Shown here: piece after piece, positions 50,676 through 59,292 of the stretch | How positions within the stretch are numbered: the first letter of the stretch is position 1 | Layout: every line of letters begins with the position of its first letter | Origin: Oxalobacteraceae bacterium | GTDB lineage: Bacteria; Pseudomonadota; Gammaproteobacteria; Burkholderiales; Burkholderiaceae_D | Direction of reading: 5' to 3' | Length of the DNA stretch: 64,000 bases | NCBI GenBank assembly: GCA_900299005.1 | Contig: OMID01000067.1 | Span: 1 to 64,000, forward strand | The notes under the pieces: model-generated | Databases searched by the model: none | Told to the model about the DNA's origin: nothing | The model's input: the letters and a program-made list of their open reading frames with translations, nothing else | Program-made: the position numbers and the translations under genes

Positions 50676-51854
50676 ATGACTGACGCCGTCATTGTTTCGA
50701 CTGCCCGCACGCCGCTGACCAAGTCCTGGAAAGGCGCATTCAATATGACCCACGGCGCCACCTTGGGCGGACACGCCCTGCAGGCGGCCATCTCGCGGGC
50801 GGGCATCGACCCGGCACAAGTGGAAGACGTCATCATGGGCTGCGCAAACCCGGAGGGTGCGACTGGTTTCAATATCGCGCGCCAGATAGCGCTGCGTGCA
50901 GGCTGCCCTGTCAGCGTTCCCGGCATGACCATCAACCGCTTTTGCTCATCCGGTCTTCAAACGATTGCCACCGCAGCACAGCGGGTCATTGCGGGCGAGG
51001 GCGACATCTATGCCGCAGGTGGCGTGGAATCGATCTCCTGCGTTCAGAACGAGATGAACATGCACATGGTGCAAGAGAGCTGGCTTTGCGAGCATAAGCC
51101 CGCAATTTACTGGCCTATGCTGCAGACGGCAGAAACCGTCGCCAAGCGCTACAACATCAGCCGAGAACGCCAGGATCAGTATGGCGTGCAGAGCCAGCAG
51201 CGTGCCGCATCGGCGCGTGAAGCCGGTAAATTTGATGACGAAATTGTGCCGATGAAGACCGTGATGGCCGTTGCCGACAAAGACACCGGGCAGATTGTCA
51301 CACGCGAAGTCACCTCATCTGCAGATGAGGGTATTCGCAGCGACACCACTTATGAGGGTGTCTCTCAGATCCGAACAGCAATTCCTGGTGGCGTAATCGC
51401 AGCGGGCAACGCGAGTCAGTTTTCCGATGGCGCATCCGTGGCCATAGTCATGAGCGACAAGGCAGCAGCAGCGGCTGGGAAGAAACCACTGGGTCTTTTC
51501 CGAGGATTCGCCGTGGCCGGTTGCGAACCTGACGAGATGGGCATCGGTCCGGTGTTTGCCATTCCTAAACTTCTGAAGAAGGCTGGCTTGAAAGTCGAGG
51601 ACATCGGCCTGTGGGAGTTGAACGAAGCTTTTGCCGTGCAGGTGCTGTACTGCGCGGACAAGCTCGGCATTCCCATGGATCGCCTGAACGTGAACGGTGG
51701 CGCTATCGCGGTCGGCCATCCATATGGGACCTCAGGCGCGCGTCTGACCGGCCATGCGCTGATCGAGGGCAAGCGTCGCGGTGCAAAGTACGTGGTGGTC
51801 ACGATGTGCATCGGCGGTGGACAGGGCGCGGCAGGCTTATTTGAAGTGGTTTGA
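50676..51854 (+). CDS. Acetyl-CoA acyltransferase (thiolase)
   Basis: A 392-residue thiolase that cleaves 3-ketoacyl-CoA (or condenses two acetyl-CoA). The start at 50676 has GGAGA upstream. Active-site residues: Cys90 in '[11 protein letters not shown]', His348 in '[10 protein letters not shown]' and Cys378 in 'CIGGGQG'. It opens a rightward run of lipid or acyl-CoA enzymes and is directly followed by a large acyl-CoA dehydrogenase. It could act in beta-oxidation; the biosynthetic role cannot be excluded. Confidence 0.93.
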   Translation: MTDAVIVSTARTPLTKSWKGAFNMTHGATLGGHALQAAISRAGIDPAQVEDVIMGCANPEGATGFNIARQIALRAGCPVSVPGMTINRFCSSGLQTIATAAQRVIAGEGDIYAAGGVESISCVQNEMNMHMVQESWLCEHKPAIYWPMLQTAETVAKRYNISRERQDQYGVQSQQRAASAREAGKFDDEIVPMKTVMAVADKDTGQIVTREVTSSADEGIRSDTTYEGVSQIRTAIPGGVIAAGNASQFSDGASVAIVMSDKAAAAAGKKPLGLFRGFAVAGCEPDEMGIGPVFAIPKLLKKAGLKVEDIGLWELNEAFAVQVLYCADKLGIPMDRLNVNGGAIAVGHPYGTSGARLTGHALIEGKRRGAKYVVVTMCIGGGQGAAGLFEVV

Positions 51855-51902
51855 TCAATGTGATCGATCTGATCAGTCTGATTGACGTCATCCTCGCTAA
51901 CG

Positions 51903-53714
51903 ATGTCTTCAAAGATATTGTCCAGGCGCGACCTGGACTTCCTGCTCTATGAGTGGCTGGACGCAGAATCACTGACTGCGAGGGCACGTTTTTCCGAGCA
52001 CAGCCGTCAAACTTTCGATGCCGTGCTCGATTTATGCGAGCAGCTGGCAACAGAAAAATTTGCGACACATAACAAAAAATCAGATCAACACGAGCCGCAT
52101 TTTGATGGCGAACGTGTCAGTGTGATACCGGAAGTTGCCGACGCCCTGAAAGCATTCTCCGAGGCCGGACTAGTGGCTGCGGGCATGGACCATGAACTGG
52201 GAGGCATGCAACTGCCCTGTCTGATTGAAAAGGCTGGTTTTGCATGGTTCAAGGGAGCCAATGTCGCCACTTCCGCCTATGCGATGCTCAGCATTGGCAA
52301 CGCCAATACCATCATCAAGTGCGGGTCACAGGAACAGATTGAGCGCTATGCGCTGCCGATTTTGTCGGGCCGTTTTTTTGGCACGATGTGTCTCTCGGAG
52401 CCGCAGGCAGGGTCCAGCCTGTCCGACATCATGACGCGCGCCGAGCCAGACAGCGATGGTAATTATCGGGTGCTCGGTAACAAGATGTGGATATCCGGCG
52501 GTGAGCATGACCTCTCGGAGAACATCATTCATCTGGTTCTGGCGAAAGTGCCAGGCCCTGATGGCAAGCTGATCCCGGGCGTGAAGGGTATTTCCTTGTT
52601 CATCGTCCCCAAGTTTCTGGTGAATCCCGATGGCAGTCTGGGCGAACGCAATGACGTGGTGCTAGCGGGTCTCAATCACAAGATGGGATATCGCGGCACC
52701 ACCAACACCTTGCTCAATTTCGGCGAGGGGAAGCACACCCCGGGCGGCAGGGCCGGCGCCGTCGCTTATCTGGTCGGGCAATTACACCTCGGTCTGGCTG
52801 CGATGTTCAACATGATGAACGAGGCACGTATTGCCGTGGGTCTGGGGGCGGTCATGCTGGGCTATGCGGGTTATTTGCATTCACTGGACTATGCGCGCAG
52901 CCGACTGCAAGGCAGGCATCCTCAGAACAAAGATCCCTCGAGGCCCCAACTGCCTATCGTCCAGCACACGGACGTCCGCCGGATGCTGCTCGCGCAGAAG
53001 GCCTACGCTGAAGGTGGCCTCGCCCTCATTTTGTATTGCTCGCGATTGGTCGACGAAGAAAAAACAGCAGAGAGCGAACAGGCGCGTCGGGAAGCGACAC
53101 TGCTGCTGGATCTGTTGACGCCTGTTGCAAAGTCCTGGCCATCGCAATGCTGCCTTGAGGGCAATAGCCTTGCCATTCAGGTGCATGGCGGCTATGGCTA
53201 CACGCGCGACTACGATGTCGAGCAGATGTACCGAGATAATCGTCTCAATCTTATCCACGAAGGCACGCAGGGCATACAGGCGCTCGATCTTCTGGGTCGC
53301 AAGGTGGTCATGCATGACAGCCTGGCGCTGGATCTGTTGAGCTCACGAGTTGACACAACCCTGACAACGGCACAGCAGAGCGTTCTCAAGGCGCACGCAG
53401 ATTCACTGCACAAGCGCTGGCAGCGCCTGCTTGAGGTGACGCGCCTGCTGCACAGTACCGGCGACCTGAACATCACACTGGCCAACGCGACGCTCTACCT
53501 TGAAGCCTTTGGGCACCTCATCATCAGTTGGGTGTGGCTGGAGCAGGCACTGACGGCCCTGAAAGCACGAATGCCAGACGATGATTTCTATGCAGGTAAA
53601 CTGCAGGCAGCGAAATGGTTTTTTCGTTACGAGCTGCCCCGTGTAGATGCGCAATTGGATCTCCTGGCCTCGCTCGACACCACAACCCTGGAAATGCGGG
53701 ATAGCTGGTTCTGA
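51903..53714 (+). CDS. Acyl-CoA dehydrogenase, long (C-terminal dimerization) form
   Basis: A 603-residue FAD enzyme from the ATG at 51903; a TTG at 51882 is a possible alternative. Seen: 'GTMCLSEPQAGSSLSDIMTRAEPD' and 'KMWISGGEHDLSENIIHLVLAKV' (FAD domain), 'YGYTRDYDVEQMYRDNRLNLIHEGTQGIQ' with catalytic Glu453 in 'HEGT', and a C-terminal helical extension of about 150 residues that normal dehydrogenases of 380-400 residues lack. This long form is typical of bacterial medium- to long-chain and modified-acyl enzymes. It follows the thiolase at 48 bp. Confidence 0.92.
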   Translation: MSSKILSRRDLDFLLYEWLDAESLTARARFSEHSRQTFDAVLDLCEQLATEKFATHNKKSDQHEPHFDGERVSVIPEVADALKAFSEAGLVAAGMDHELGGMQLPCLIEKAGFAWFKGANVATSAYAMLSIGNANTIIKCGSQEQIERYALPILSGRFFGTMCLSEPQAGSSLSDIMTRAEPDSDGNYRVLGNKMWISGGEHDLSENIIHLVLAKVPGPDGKLIPGVKGISLFIVPKFLVNPDGSLGERNDVVLAGLNHKMGYRGTTNTLLNFGEGKHTPGGRAGAVAYLVGQLHLGLAAMFNMMNEARIAVGLGAVMLGYAGYLHSLDYARSRLQGRHPQNKDPSRPQLPIVQHTDVRRMLLAQKAYAEGGLALILYCSRLVDEEKTAESEQARREATLLLDLLTPVAKSWPSQCCLEGNSLAIQVHGGYGYTRDYDVEQMYRDNRLNLIHEGTQGIQALDLLGRKVVMHDSLALDLLSSRVDTTLTTAQQSVLKAHADSLHKRWQRLLEVTRLLHSTGDLNITLANATLYLEAFGHLIISWVWLEQALTALKARMPDDDFYAGKLQAAKWFFRYELPRVDAQLDLLASLDTTTLEMRDSWF

Positions 53715-53749
53715 TTTGCCCTAAAAACCTGTTAGCCGATGAGATACGT

Positions 53750-54055
53750 ATGATCAAGCACATCGTGATGTGGCAACTGAAAGACTCTGCCGAAGGTGCC
53801 GATAAATCAGTCAATGTCGCCAAAATGAAAGCCTTGCTCGATGACTGTGCGAACCTTGTGCCTGGCATGTTGAAATTCGAGGTGGCGACGGCACAGTCGG
53901 GCCTGGAATGCACTTACGATATTCTGCTTTACTCGGAATTTGAGTCGACCGTGGCACTGAACGCTTACCAAAACCACCCCAAGCATGTCGCCCTCAAGCC
54001 CTTTGTGGCCGCTGTCCGTCAGGCACGGCAATGCATGGATTATGAAGTGCACTGA
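53750..54055 (+). CDS. Dabb-family (stress-responsive alpha/beta barrel) protein
   Basis: A 101-residue ferredoxin-like-fold protein of the Dabb domain family: 'IKHIVMWQLKD' at the start, 'VPGMLKFEVATAQ' and 'YDILLYSEFESTVALNAYQNHPKHVALKPFVAA'. The domain forms dimeric barrels and occurs in small enzymes and in stress-related proteins. Catalytic residues cannot be named. It lies 35 bp after the dehydrogenase, so it is likely co-transcribed. Confidence 0.85.
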   Translation: MIKHIVMWQLKDSAEGADKSVNVAKMKALLDDCANLVPGMLKFEVATAQSGLECTYDILLYSEFESTVALNAYQNHPKHVALKPFVAAVRQARQCMDYEVH

Positions 54056-54104
54056 GACTGGCGCTGGAACTGGAACTGGAAGCAAGGGAGACACCGAAAA
54101 ATGC

Positions 54105-54186
54105 CATTTTATGGCGAGCCTGCCGCATCAAAAGCTTGCCACTATTCCCGAAAGGAGAACTCTTGCGGTGGTTAATTCATCAGCGA
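54105..54186 (+). repeat. Dispersed intergenic repeat, copy D (internally deleted)
   Basis: Plus-strand copy of the repeat at 12.2, 20.6 and 45.4 kb. It starts TTTTATGGCGAGCC and ends at TTAATTCATCAGCG, but lacks 25 internal bases relative to copy A, which breaks the frame shared by the other copies. It lies between the Dabb and SDR genes. Confidence 0.7.
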
Positions 54187-54212
54187 TTTCCAAGGCGATA
54201 AAAAACATGAAG

Positions 54213-54324
54213 AACCTATCTCGTTAGGGTGATGGCAAGGCGACAATGCCGCAGACAGTCCCGACGTAAGGCAAGGTATTGGCAAGGCAGTGACAACGCC
54301 ACCAGCGTCCTAACGAGATAGGTT
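54213..54324. repeat. Inverted-repeat element with 16-bp perfect ends
   Basis: AACCTATCTCGTTAGG (54213-54228) and CCTAACGAGATAGGTT (54309-54324) are perfect complements 80 bases apart. The ends look like the terminal repeats of a small non-autonomous element; no target-site duplication was established and no transposase is present. A near copy of its right end is at 38586-38613. It ends 22 bp before the SDR gene, so it may also lie in that gene's leader. Confidence 0.75.
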
Positions 54325-54346
54325 TTAAAAAGAAAGCAGGCGACTT

Positions 54347-55129
54347 ATGCACACCCTACAAGAATTATTCAATCTCGACGGCAAGACGGCACTCATCACG
54401 GGTGGCTCACGCGGACTGGGACTTCAAATGGCCGAAGCACTGGGAGAACAAGGTGCCCGGCTGGTGATCACATCCCGCAAACAAGCCGAGCTGGATCAGG
54501 CCGTTGCCCATCTGAAGCAGCGGGGCATTGAGGTGCTTGCTGTGGCGTCCGATCTCTCCAAAGAGAGTGCCGTAGCGCCACTAGTCGATGCCGCCTTGAA
54601 GCAGCTCGGCCACATCGACATTTTGATCAACAACGCCGGCGCGACCTGGGGCGCGCCGGCGGAGGATCATCCTCTGGAGGCCTGGGACAAAGTGATGAAC
54701 CTGAATGTCCGCAGTCTTTTCCTGCTCTCTCAGGCCGTGGGGAAACAATCGATGATTCCTCGACGATATGGTCGCATTGTGAATATCGCCTCCATCGCCG
54801 GGTTGTCGGGCAATGGCCCTGAAATGCAGACGCTGGCCTATAACACCTCGAAAGCAGCCGTCATCAATTTCACCCGAGCGTTGGCTGGGGAGTGGGGTAA
54901 GTACGGTATTACTGTCAATGCGCTCGCACCAGGATTTTTTCCCTCCAAGATGTCTCGCGGTCTGCTGGAGAAAATGGGCGACGCTGCTGCCCAGCGTGCG
55001 CCTCTGCGCCGGCTGGGTGACGATGAAGATCTGAAGGGCGCGGTACTGTTATTTGCCACCGACGCCGGTAAACACATTACAGGGCAAACGCTCGCGGTAG
55101 ACGGCGGCGTCTCGTCCGTCACCATCTGA
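54347..55129 (+). CDS. Short-chain dehydrogenase/reductase (FabG-like SDR)
   Basis: A 260-residue classical SDR: 'LDGKTALITGGSRGLGLQMAEALGEQGARLVITSRK' at the N-terminus, 'DILINNAGATWG', catalytic Tyr165 and Lys169 in 'AYNTSKAAVINFTRAL', and 'GQTLAVDGGVS' at the end. Arg in 'TSRK' points to NADP(H). In a lipid cluster it would be a 3-hydroxyacyl-CoA or ketoacyl reductase. The thioesterase gene starts on its stop codon (TGATG), so they are coupled. Confidence 0.92.
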   Translation: MHTLQELFNLDGKTALITGGSRGLGLQMAEALGEQGARLVITSRKQAELDQAVAHLKQRGIEVLAVASDLSKESAVAPLVDAALKQLGHIDILINNAGATWGAPAEDHPLEAWDKVMNLNVRSLFLLSQAVGKQSMIPRRYGRIVNIASIAGLSGNGPEMQTLAYNTSKAAVINFTRALAGEWGKYGITVNALAPGFFPSKMSRGLLEKMGDAAAQRAPLRRLGDDEDLKGAVLLFATDAGKHITGQTLAVDGGVSSVTI

Positions 55130-55548
55130 TGAGCACGGCCAGCACGTTTCCCTTTGAGATTCCTTTTCCAGAGCATCTGGGGGTGGAATTCGTCCGTATG
55201 GAAGGCGGTCGCGCAGAAATTGCATTAACCCTTGAGCACCGCCATATGAACAGCTGGTATGTCACCCATGGTGGCATCAGCATGACGCTGCTTGATGTAG
55301 TGATGTCACTGGCCGGACGTTCGCTGGATCCCGAGGCGCGCGCTGCCGTCACGGTTGAAATGAAGACCAGCTTTTTGCAGCCTGGCGGTAAACCAGGGAG
55401 TCGAATTATCGCAAGCGGTCATGCATTTCACCGCTCGACGACCATGTGCTTTTGCGAAGGCGAGATTCGCGACGGCGACCGACTGGTGGCCAAGGCCATG
55501 GGTACGTTCAAGTACATCAAGCGGCTAGATATCGCCCGCAAGCTCTGA
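55129..55548 (+). CDS. PaaI-type hotdog-fold thioesterase
   Basis: A 139-residue hotdog-fold protein of the PaaI/DUF4442-like thioesterase family: 'HMNSWYVTHGGISMTLLDVVMSLAGRS' is the active-site loop with the HGG motif, and 'AVTVEMKTSFLQPG' the central strand. It would hydrolyse an acyl-CoA, releasing CoA from a dead-end or final intermediate. It is translationally coupled to the SDR upstream and is followed by an MDR reductase after 12 bp. Confidence 0.88.
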   Translation: MSTASTFPFEIPFPEHLGVEFVRMEGGRAEIALTLEHRHMNSWYVTHGGISMTLLDVVMSLAGRSLDPEARAAVTVEMKTSFLQPGGKPGSRIIASGHAFHRSTTMCFCEGEIRDGDRLVAKAMGTFKYIKRLDIARKL

Positions 55549-55560
55549 AAAGGAGAAGAC

Positions 55561-56559
55561 ATGAGCACCTATCAGCAGATCGTACTGGCGTCACGACCCA
55601 AAGGCTCGGCAGTCACGCCAGACAATTTTCGTCTCGAGCGCAAGACCGTGCCGGCGATCTCGGAAGGCCAGCTGCTCGTGCGCAATCATTTTCTCTCACT
55701 CGACCCTTACATGCGGATGCGCATGGAGGACGTGAAGAGCTATGCAGCCCCCCAGGCGCTGGACGAGGTGATGATTGGTGGTACGGCTGGCGAAGTCATC
55801 GAGTCGAAGCATCCGAAGTTCAAGGTCGGCGATAAGGTGGTCGGCATGTTGGGCTGGAGTGAGATGGGGGTGTCAGATGGCACACTACTCAAACAGGTCG
55901 ATACCCGCGACATCCCGCTGTCTGCCTACCTCGGTGCCGTCGGCATGCCCGGCATGACGGCCTGGTATGGTCTGAACCAGATCATTCAACCCAAAGCGGG
56001 TCAGACAATTGCAGTCACTGCGGCCAGTGGCGCAGTGGGTAGCGTGCTGGGACAGCTTGCCAAGCACAAGGGTTGCCGCGTTTTGGGGATTGCTGGCGGC
56101 AAGGACAAATGCCGCTATGTCATCGATGAATTGGGTTTTGACGCCTGCATCGACTACAAGGGTGGCAATCTGTTCAAGGACATCAAAGCAGCGGCGCCTG
56201 AGGGCATTGACGGGCTCTTCGAGAACGTGGGCGGCGCTGTGATGGACGCCGTATTGGCGAGAATGAATCCCTACGGTCGTATTGCACTGTGTGGTCTGAT
56301 ATCAGGGTATGACGGGCAACCCATGCCAGTGCATAACCTGCACGTGGTGCTGTCGATGCGGCTGATGATGCAGGGATTTATCGTATCCGAACATATGGAT
56401 TTGTGGCCAACCGGGCTAGGCGAACTCGGTCATCTTGTCGCGAGTGGCAAGCTGAAGTTTCGGGAGTCCATCTCGGAAGGGCTCGCATCCGCACCGGAGG
56501 CATTCGTTGGTCTTTTGCACGGAAAAAATTTTGGGCAACAATTGGTCAGACTGATCTGA
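55561..56559 (+). CDS. NADP-dependent oxidoreductase, zinc-free MDR (CurA/LTB4DH-like)
   Basis: A 332-residue medium-chain reductase with an AAAGGAGAAG ribosome site. Seen: 'HFLSLDPYMRMRMEDVKSY', 'GMPGMTAWYGLNQIIQPKAGQTIAVTAASGAVGSVLGQLAKHKGCRVLGIAGG' (NADP-binding) and 'DGLFENVGGAVMDAVL'. There are no zinc ligands, as in 2-alkenal/leukotriene B4 reductases that reduce the double bond of enones. In this cluster it may reduce an enoyl or ene-one intermediate. Confidence 0.9.
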   Translation: MSTYQQIVLASRPKGSAVTPDNFRLERKTVPAISEGQLLVRNHFLSLDPYMRMRMEDVKSYAAPQALDEVMIGGTAGEVIESKHPKFKVGDKVVGMLGWSEMGVSDGTLLKQVDTRDIPLSAYLGAVGMPGMTAWYGLNQIIQPKAGQTIAVTAASGAVGSVLGQLAKHKGCRVLGIAGGKDKCRYVIDELGFDACIDYKGGNLFKDIKAAAPEGIDGLFENVGGAVMDAVLARMNPYGRIALCGLISGYDGQPMPVHNLHVVLSMRLMMQGFIVSEHMDLWPTGLGELGHLVASGKLKFRESISEGLASAPEAFVGLLHGKNFGQQLVRLI

Positions 56560-56566
56560 GGGGACC

Positions 56567-57478
56567 ATGAAGAATTTTAGTGGCCGCGTCGCGGTCATCA
56601 CCGGGGCTGCCAGCGGCTTCGGAAAAGAATTCGCGCAGGCAGGCGCACAACTGGGCATGAAGCTGGTTCTGGCCGATGTGCAGCAAGAAGCGCTCGAGGC
56701 CACCGCCAGTGCTCTGCGCAAGACGGGTGCGGAGGTAGTTGCACAGCTCTGCGACGTACGCAAGGCAGACCAGCTTGAGTCACTGGCAAAAACAACCCTG
56801 CTTGCGTACGGTGCGATTCACCTGGTGTTCAACAATGCGGGCGTTGGCGCAGGGGGGCTGGTCTGGGAAAATTCCGAGGCAGACTGGGAATGGGTGCTCG
56901 GCGTGAACCTGTGGGGCGTGATTCATGGCGTGCGTATTTTCACACCCATCATGCTCGACTGCGCAAAGAATAACCCCGACTACGAAGGACATATCGTCAA
57001 CACCGCTTCCATGGCGGGTCTTCTCAACCCGCCGACGATGGGGATTTATAACGTGTCCAAGCATGCAGTCGTATCGCTCTCCGAAAGTCTGTATCACGAT
57101 TTGTCGCTGGTGGAGGCACCAATTGGTGTTTCGGTCTTGTGCCCGTACTTCGTGCAAACAGGTATCAGCCAGTCGCACAAGCACCGGCCTGCTGATGTGC
57201 AGACCAGCGGTAAGCCCACCGTCAGCCAGCAAATCTCGCAAACGGTGCTGGAGAAGGCGGTCTCATCCGGCAAAGTCACCGCGAGCGAGGTTGCGCAACG
57301 AACCTTTGATGCGGTACGCAACGAGGTCTTCTATGTCTATTCGCATCCCGGTGCCCTGGGCAATGTGCAACGACGTATGGAAGATATTCTCGCCGGGCGC
57401 AATCCCGGAGATCCCTATGAGGCAGTGCCGCATGTACGCGAGAAACTGCAAGCCGGCCTCAAGGGTGAAGCCGGATGA
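56567..57478 (+). CDS. Short-chain dehydrogenase/reductase (SDR), extended C-terminus
   Basis: A 303-residue SDR: cofactor motif 'ITGAASGFGKEFAQAGA', 'FNNAGVGAGGLVWENSEADWEWVLGVNLWGV', catalytic Tyr161 and Lys165 in 'IYNVSKHAVVSLSE'. The last ~80 residues form a helical tail longer than in the FabG-like SDR upstream, similar to SDRs acting on bulky or lipid-like substrates. It starts 7 bp after the MDR reductase and overlaps the hydrolase gene by ATGA (57475-57478). Confidence 0.9.
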   Translation: MKNFSGRVAVITGAASGFGKEFAQAGAQLGMKLVLADVQQEALEATASALRKTGAEVVAQLCDVRKADQLESLAKTTLLAYGAIHLVFNNAGVGAGGLVWENSEADWEWVLGVNLWGVIHGVRIFTPIMLDCAKNNPDYEGHIVNTASMAGLLNPPTMGIYNVSKHAVVSLSESLYHDLSLVEAPIGVSVLCPYFVQTGISQSHKHRPADVQTSGKPTVSQQISQTVLEKAVSSGKVTASEVAQRTFDAVRNEVFYVYSHPGALGNVQRRMEDILAGRNPGDPYEAVPHVREKLQAGLKGEAG

Positions 57479-58371
57479 GCGCCCTCGTACAGGATGGGCA
57501 ATATGCCTCACTGCCGAATGGTATTCGCCTTCACTACGCAAGTGCTGGGGAACGTGGTCAGCCGCTGCTGCTTTTCCTGCACGGATTTCCGGAATTCTGG
57601 TTTGCCTGGCATGAACAGCTCAAGGCATTCGGAGACCGTTACTTCGCGGTGGCGCCTGATCTGCGCGGATTCAATTTATCGGATATGCCCCATGAGGTCT
57701 CGGATTACCGCCCCAAGCTGATTACGCAGGATATTGAACAGCTGATTGCCCATCTGGGCTACCGCAGCTGTGTCATGGTCGCGCATGACTGGGGTGGAGC
57801 CATCGCCTGGAACATCGCCATCAACCAACCGGACTTGCTTAGCCGCCTGATCATCATCAACGCAACGCATCCCTATCTTTTTGCAAAGGCCTTGGCCAGT
57901 GACCCCCTGCAGCAGCAAGCCAGCGCCTACATGAACTGGCTGCGCGCAAGCGGATCGGAAAAAGCGCTGGCGAAAGACCAGTTTCGGGTCATGGAGCAGC
58001 TGATGCTCGGGATGGGCAGGCCATCAGATCACTGGTTCGATGAAGCCACCCGCCAGCGTTACCATGCCCATTGGGCACGTGGCTTAACCGGTGGCGTCAA
58101 TTACTACCGAGCGACACCTCTGTATCCACCGACGGCCGAGGATCCCGGCGCGGGCAAATTATCCTTGAACCCGGCAGATTTTCATTGTCACCTTCCGGTA
58201 CGCGTGATCTGGGGCATGCAAGACAAGGCTTTGCTGCCGCAACTGCTCAATGAACTCCCCGTACTGGTGGATGACCTGATCATTGAGCGATTACCCGAAG
58301 CGACGCACTGGGTGGTGCACGAAGAACCCGAGCGCGTCACCGAGCTGATTGAACGATTCCTTTACGAATAA
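57475..58371 (+). CDS. Alpha/beta hydrolase, epoxide hydrolase/dehalogenase-like
   Basis: A 298-residue alpha/beta hydrolase with an Asp nucleophile: Asp105 in 'VAHDWGGAIAW', oxyanion motif 'LHGFPEFWFAWHEQL', and catalytic His278 in 'EATHWVVHEEPERV'. An Asp at this place, with Trp next to it, is typical of epoxide hydrolases and fluoroacetate/haloalkane dehalogenases rather than esterases (Ser). No signal peptide. Its coupling to the SDR suggests both act on one substrate; which one is unknown. Confidence 0.9.
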   Translation: MSALVQDGQYASLPNGIRLHYASAGERGQPLLLFLHGFPEFWFAWHEQLKAFGDRYFAVAPDLRGFNLSDMPHEVSDYRPKLITQDIEQLIAHLGYRSCVMVAHDWGGAIAWNIAINQPDLLSRLIIINATHPYLFAKALASDPLQQQASAYMNWLRASGSEKALAKDQFRVMEQLMLGMGRPSDHWFDEATRQRYHAHWARGLTGGVNYYRATPLYPPTAEDPGAGKLSLNPADFHCHLPVRVIWGMQDKALLPQLLNELPVLVDDLIIERLPEATHWVVHEEPERVTELIERFLYE

Positions 58372-58399
58372 ACCTCCTGCTGAGGTGCCGAGACTACCG

Positions 58400-58837
58400 A
58401 TGGCCAAACAGGATTTTTCTTTTTTTCATTCGCTGCGTGTACGCTGGTCGGAGGTCGACATGCAGGCGATTGTCTTCAATGGTAATTACCTGAATTACTT
58501 CGATGTCGCCTTTACAGAGTACTGGCGCGAGACAGGGCTTCCTGACGTGCTTGCACAGTCTGAGGCAGGTCTGGAACTCTTCGCGCGCAAGGCTGGTATC
58601 GAATACCATGCGCCGGCTCGCTTTGACGACGTGCTTGACATTGGCGTGCGTTGCTCGGAGCTTGGCCGCAGCTCGATGCGATTTGTGTTGGAAATTTTCA
58701 AGGGCGATGAGTTACTGGTATCAGGCGACATGATGTATGTGCATGCTGACAGTCGGGTGCGAAAAAGCGTGCCAGTTCCGCAAGACTGGCGTGATGTGCT
58801 GAGTCGTTTTGAAAAAGCACAACCTATCCGCGCGTGA
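58400..58837 (+). CDS. Acyl-CoA thioesterase, 4-hydroxybenzoyl-CoA thioesterase (YbgC) type
   Basis: A 145-residue hotdog-fold enzyme from the ATG at 58400, which begins the conserved 'HSLRVRWSEVDMQAIVFNGNYLNYFDVAFTEYWRE'; upstream in-frame codons (TTG 58349, GTG 58385) overlap or abut the previous gene. The Asp in 'SEVDMQAIV' is the catalytic residue of the 4HBT/YbgC group. It is the second thioesterase of the cluster and is expected to hydrolyse short or aromatic acyl-CoA. Confidence 0.88.
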   Translation: MAKQDFSFFHSLRVRWSEVDMQAIVFNGNYLNYFDVAFTEYWRETGLPDVLAQSEAGLELFARKAGIEYHAPARFDDVLDIGVRCSELGRSSMRFVLEIFKGDELLVSGDMMYVHADSRVRKSVPVPQDWRDVLSRFEKAQPIRA

Positions 58838-58850
58838 ATAACCCCAAGTA

Positions 58851-59276
58851 ATGAAAACACGCATCGTCATTGGCGACTGGAACAGCCTGCGCGAGGATGC
58901 GCAGAAGGTGCGTATCGAAGTCTTTGTGATTGAGCAGAATGTCCCCATCGAACTGGAGTGGGATGAAGGCGATGAGGTCAGTACCCACGCCGTGGCTTAC
59001 GACGAGCAGGGGCACGCGGTGGCGACGGGACGCCTGCTGCCTGACGGCCATATCGGACGCATGGCAGTGAGCCAATCGCTGCGCGGGAAAGGCATAGGCA
59101 AGCAGGTGCTGCGAGCCCTGCTTGAGCATGCCAGGCGGGATGGCCACCAAGCCCTCGCCCTACATGCACAGACTCACGCCATCCCGTTTTATGAGCGTCA
59201 GGGTTTTATCGTCGAGGGCGAGGAATTCATCGAAGCAGACATGCCCCACCGCCTGATGCGAATGTGCTTTATCTGA
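58851..59276 (+). CDS. GNAT-family N-acetyltransferase
   Basis: A 141-residue GNAT protein: 'DAQKVRIEVFVIEQNVPIELEWDEGDEVSTHAVAYDEQG' (substrate side), the acetyl-CoA-binding 'IGRMAVSQSLRGKGIGKQVLRALLEHA' with the RGKGIG loop, and 'LHAQTHAIPFYERQGFIVEGEEFIEADMPHRLM'. It is like the ElaA/YjcF group. It follows the thioesterase by 13 bp but is not obviously a lipid gene. Acceptor unknown. Confidence 0.88.
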   Translation: MKTRIVIGDWNSLREDAQKVRIEVFVIEQNVPIELEWDEGDEVSTHAVAYDEQGHAVATGRLLPDGHIGRMAVSQSLRGKGIGKQVLRALLEHARRDGHQALALHAQTHAIPFYERQGFIVEGEEFIEADMPHRLMRMCFI

Positions 59277-59292
59277 GGGATCTGCCAACGCG

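Noticed and set aside
54213-54324. Complete insertion sequence
   Set aside because: The interior is only 80 bases, with no transposase frame; at most a non-autonomous element.
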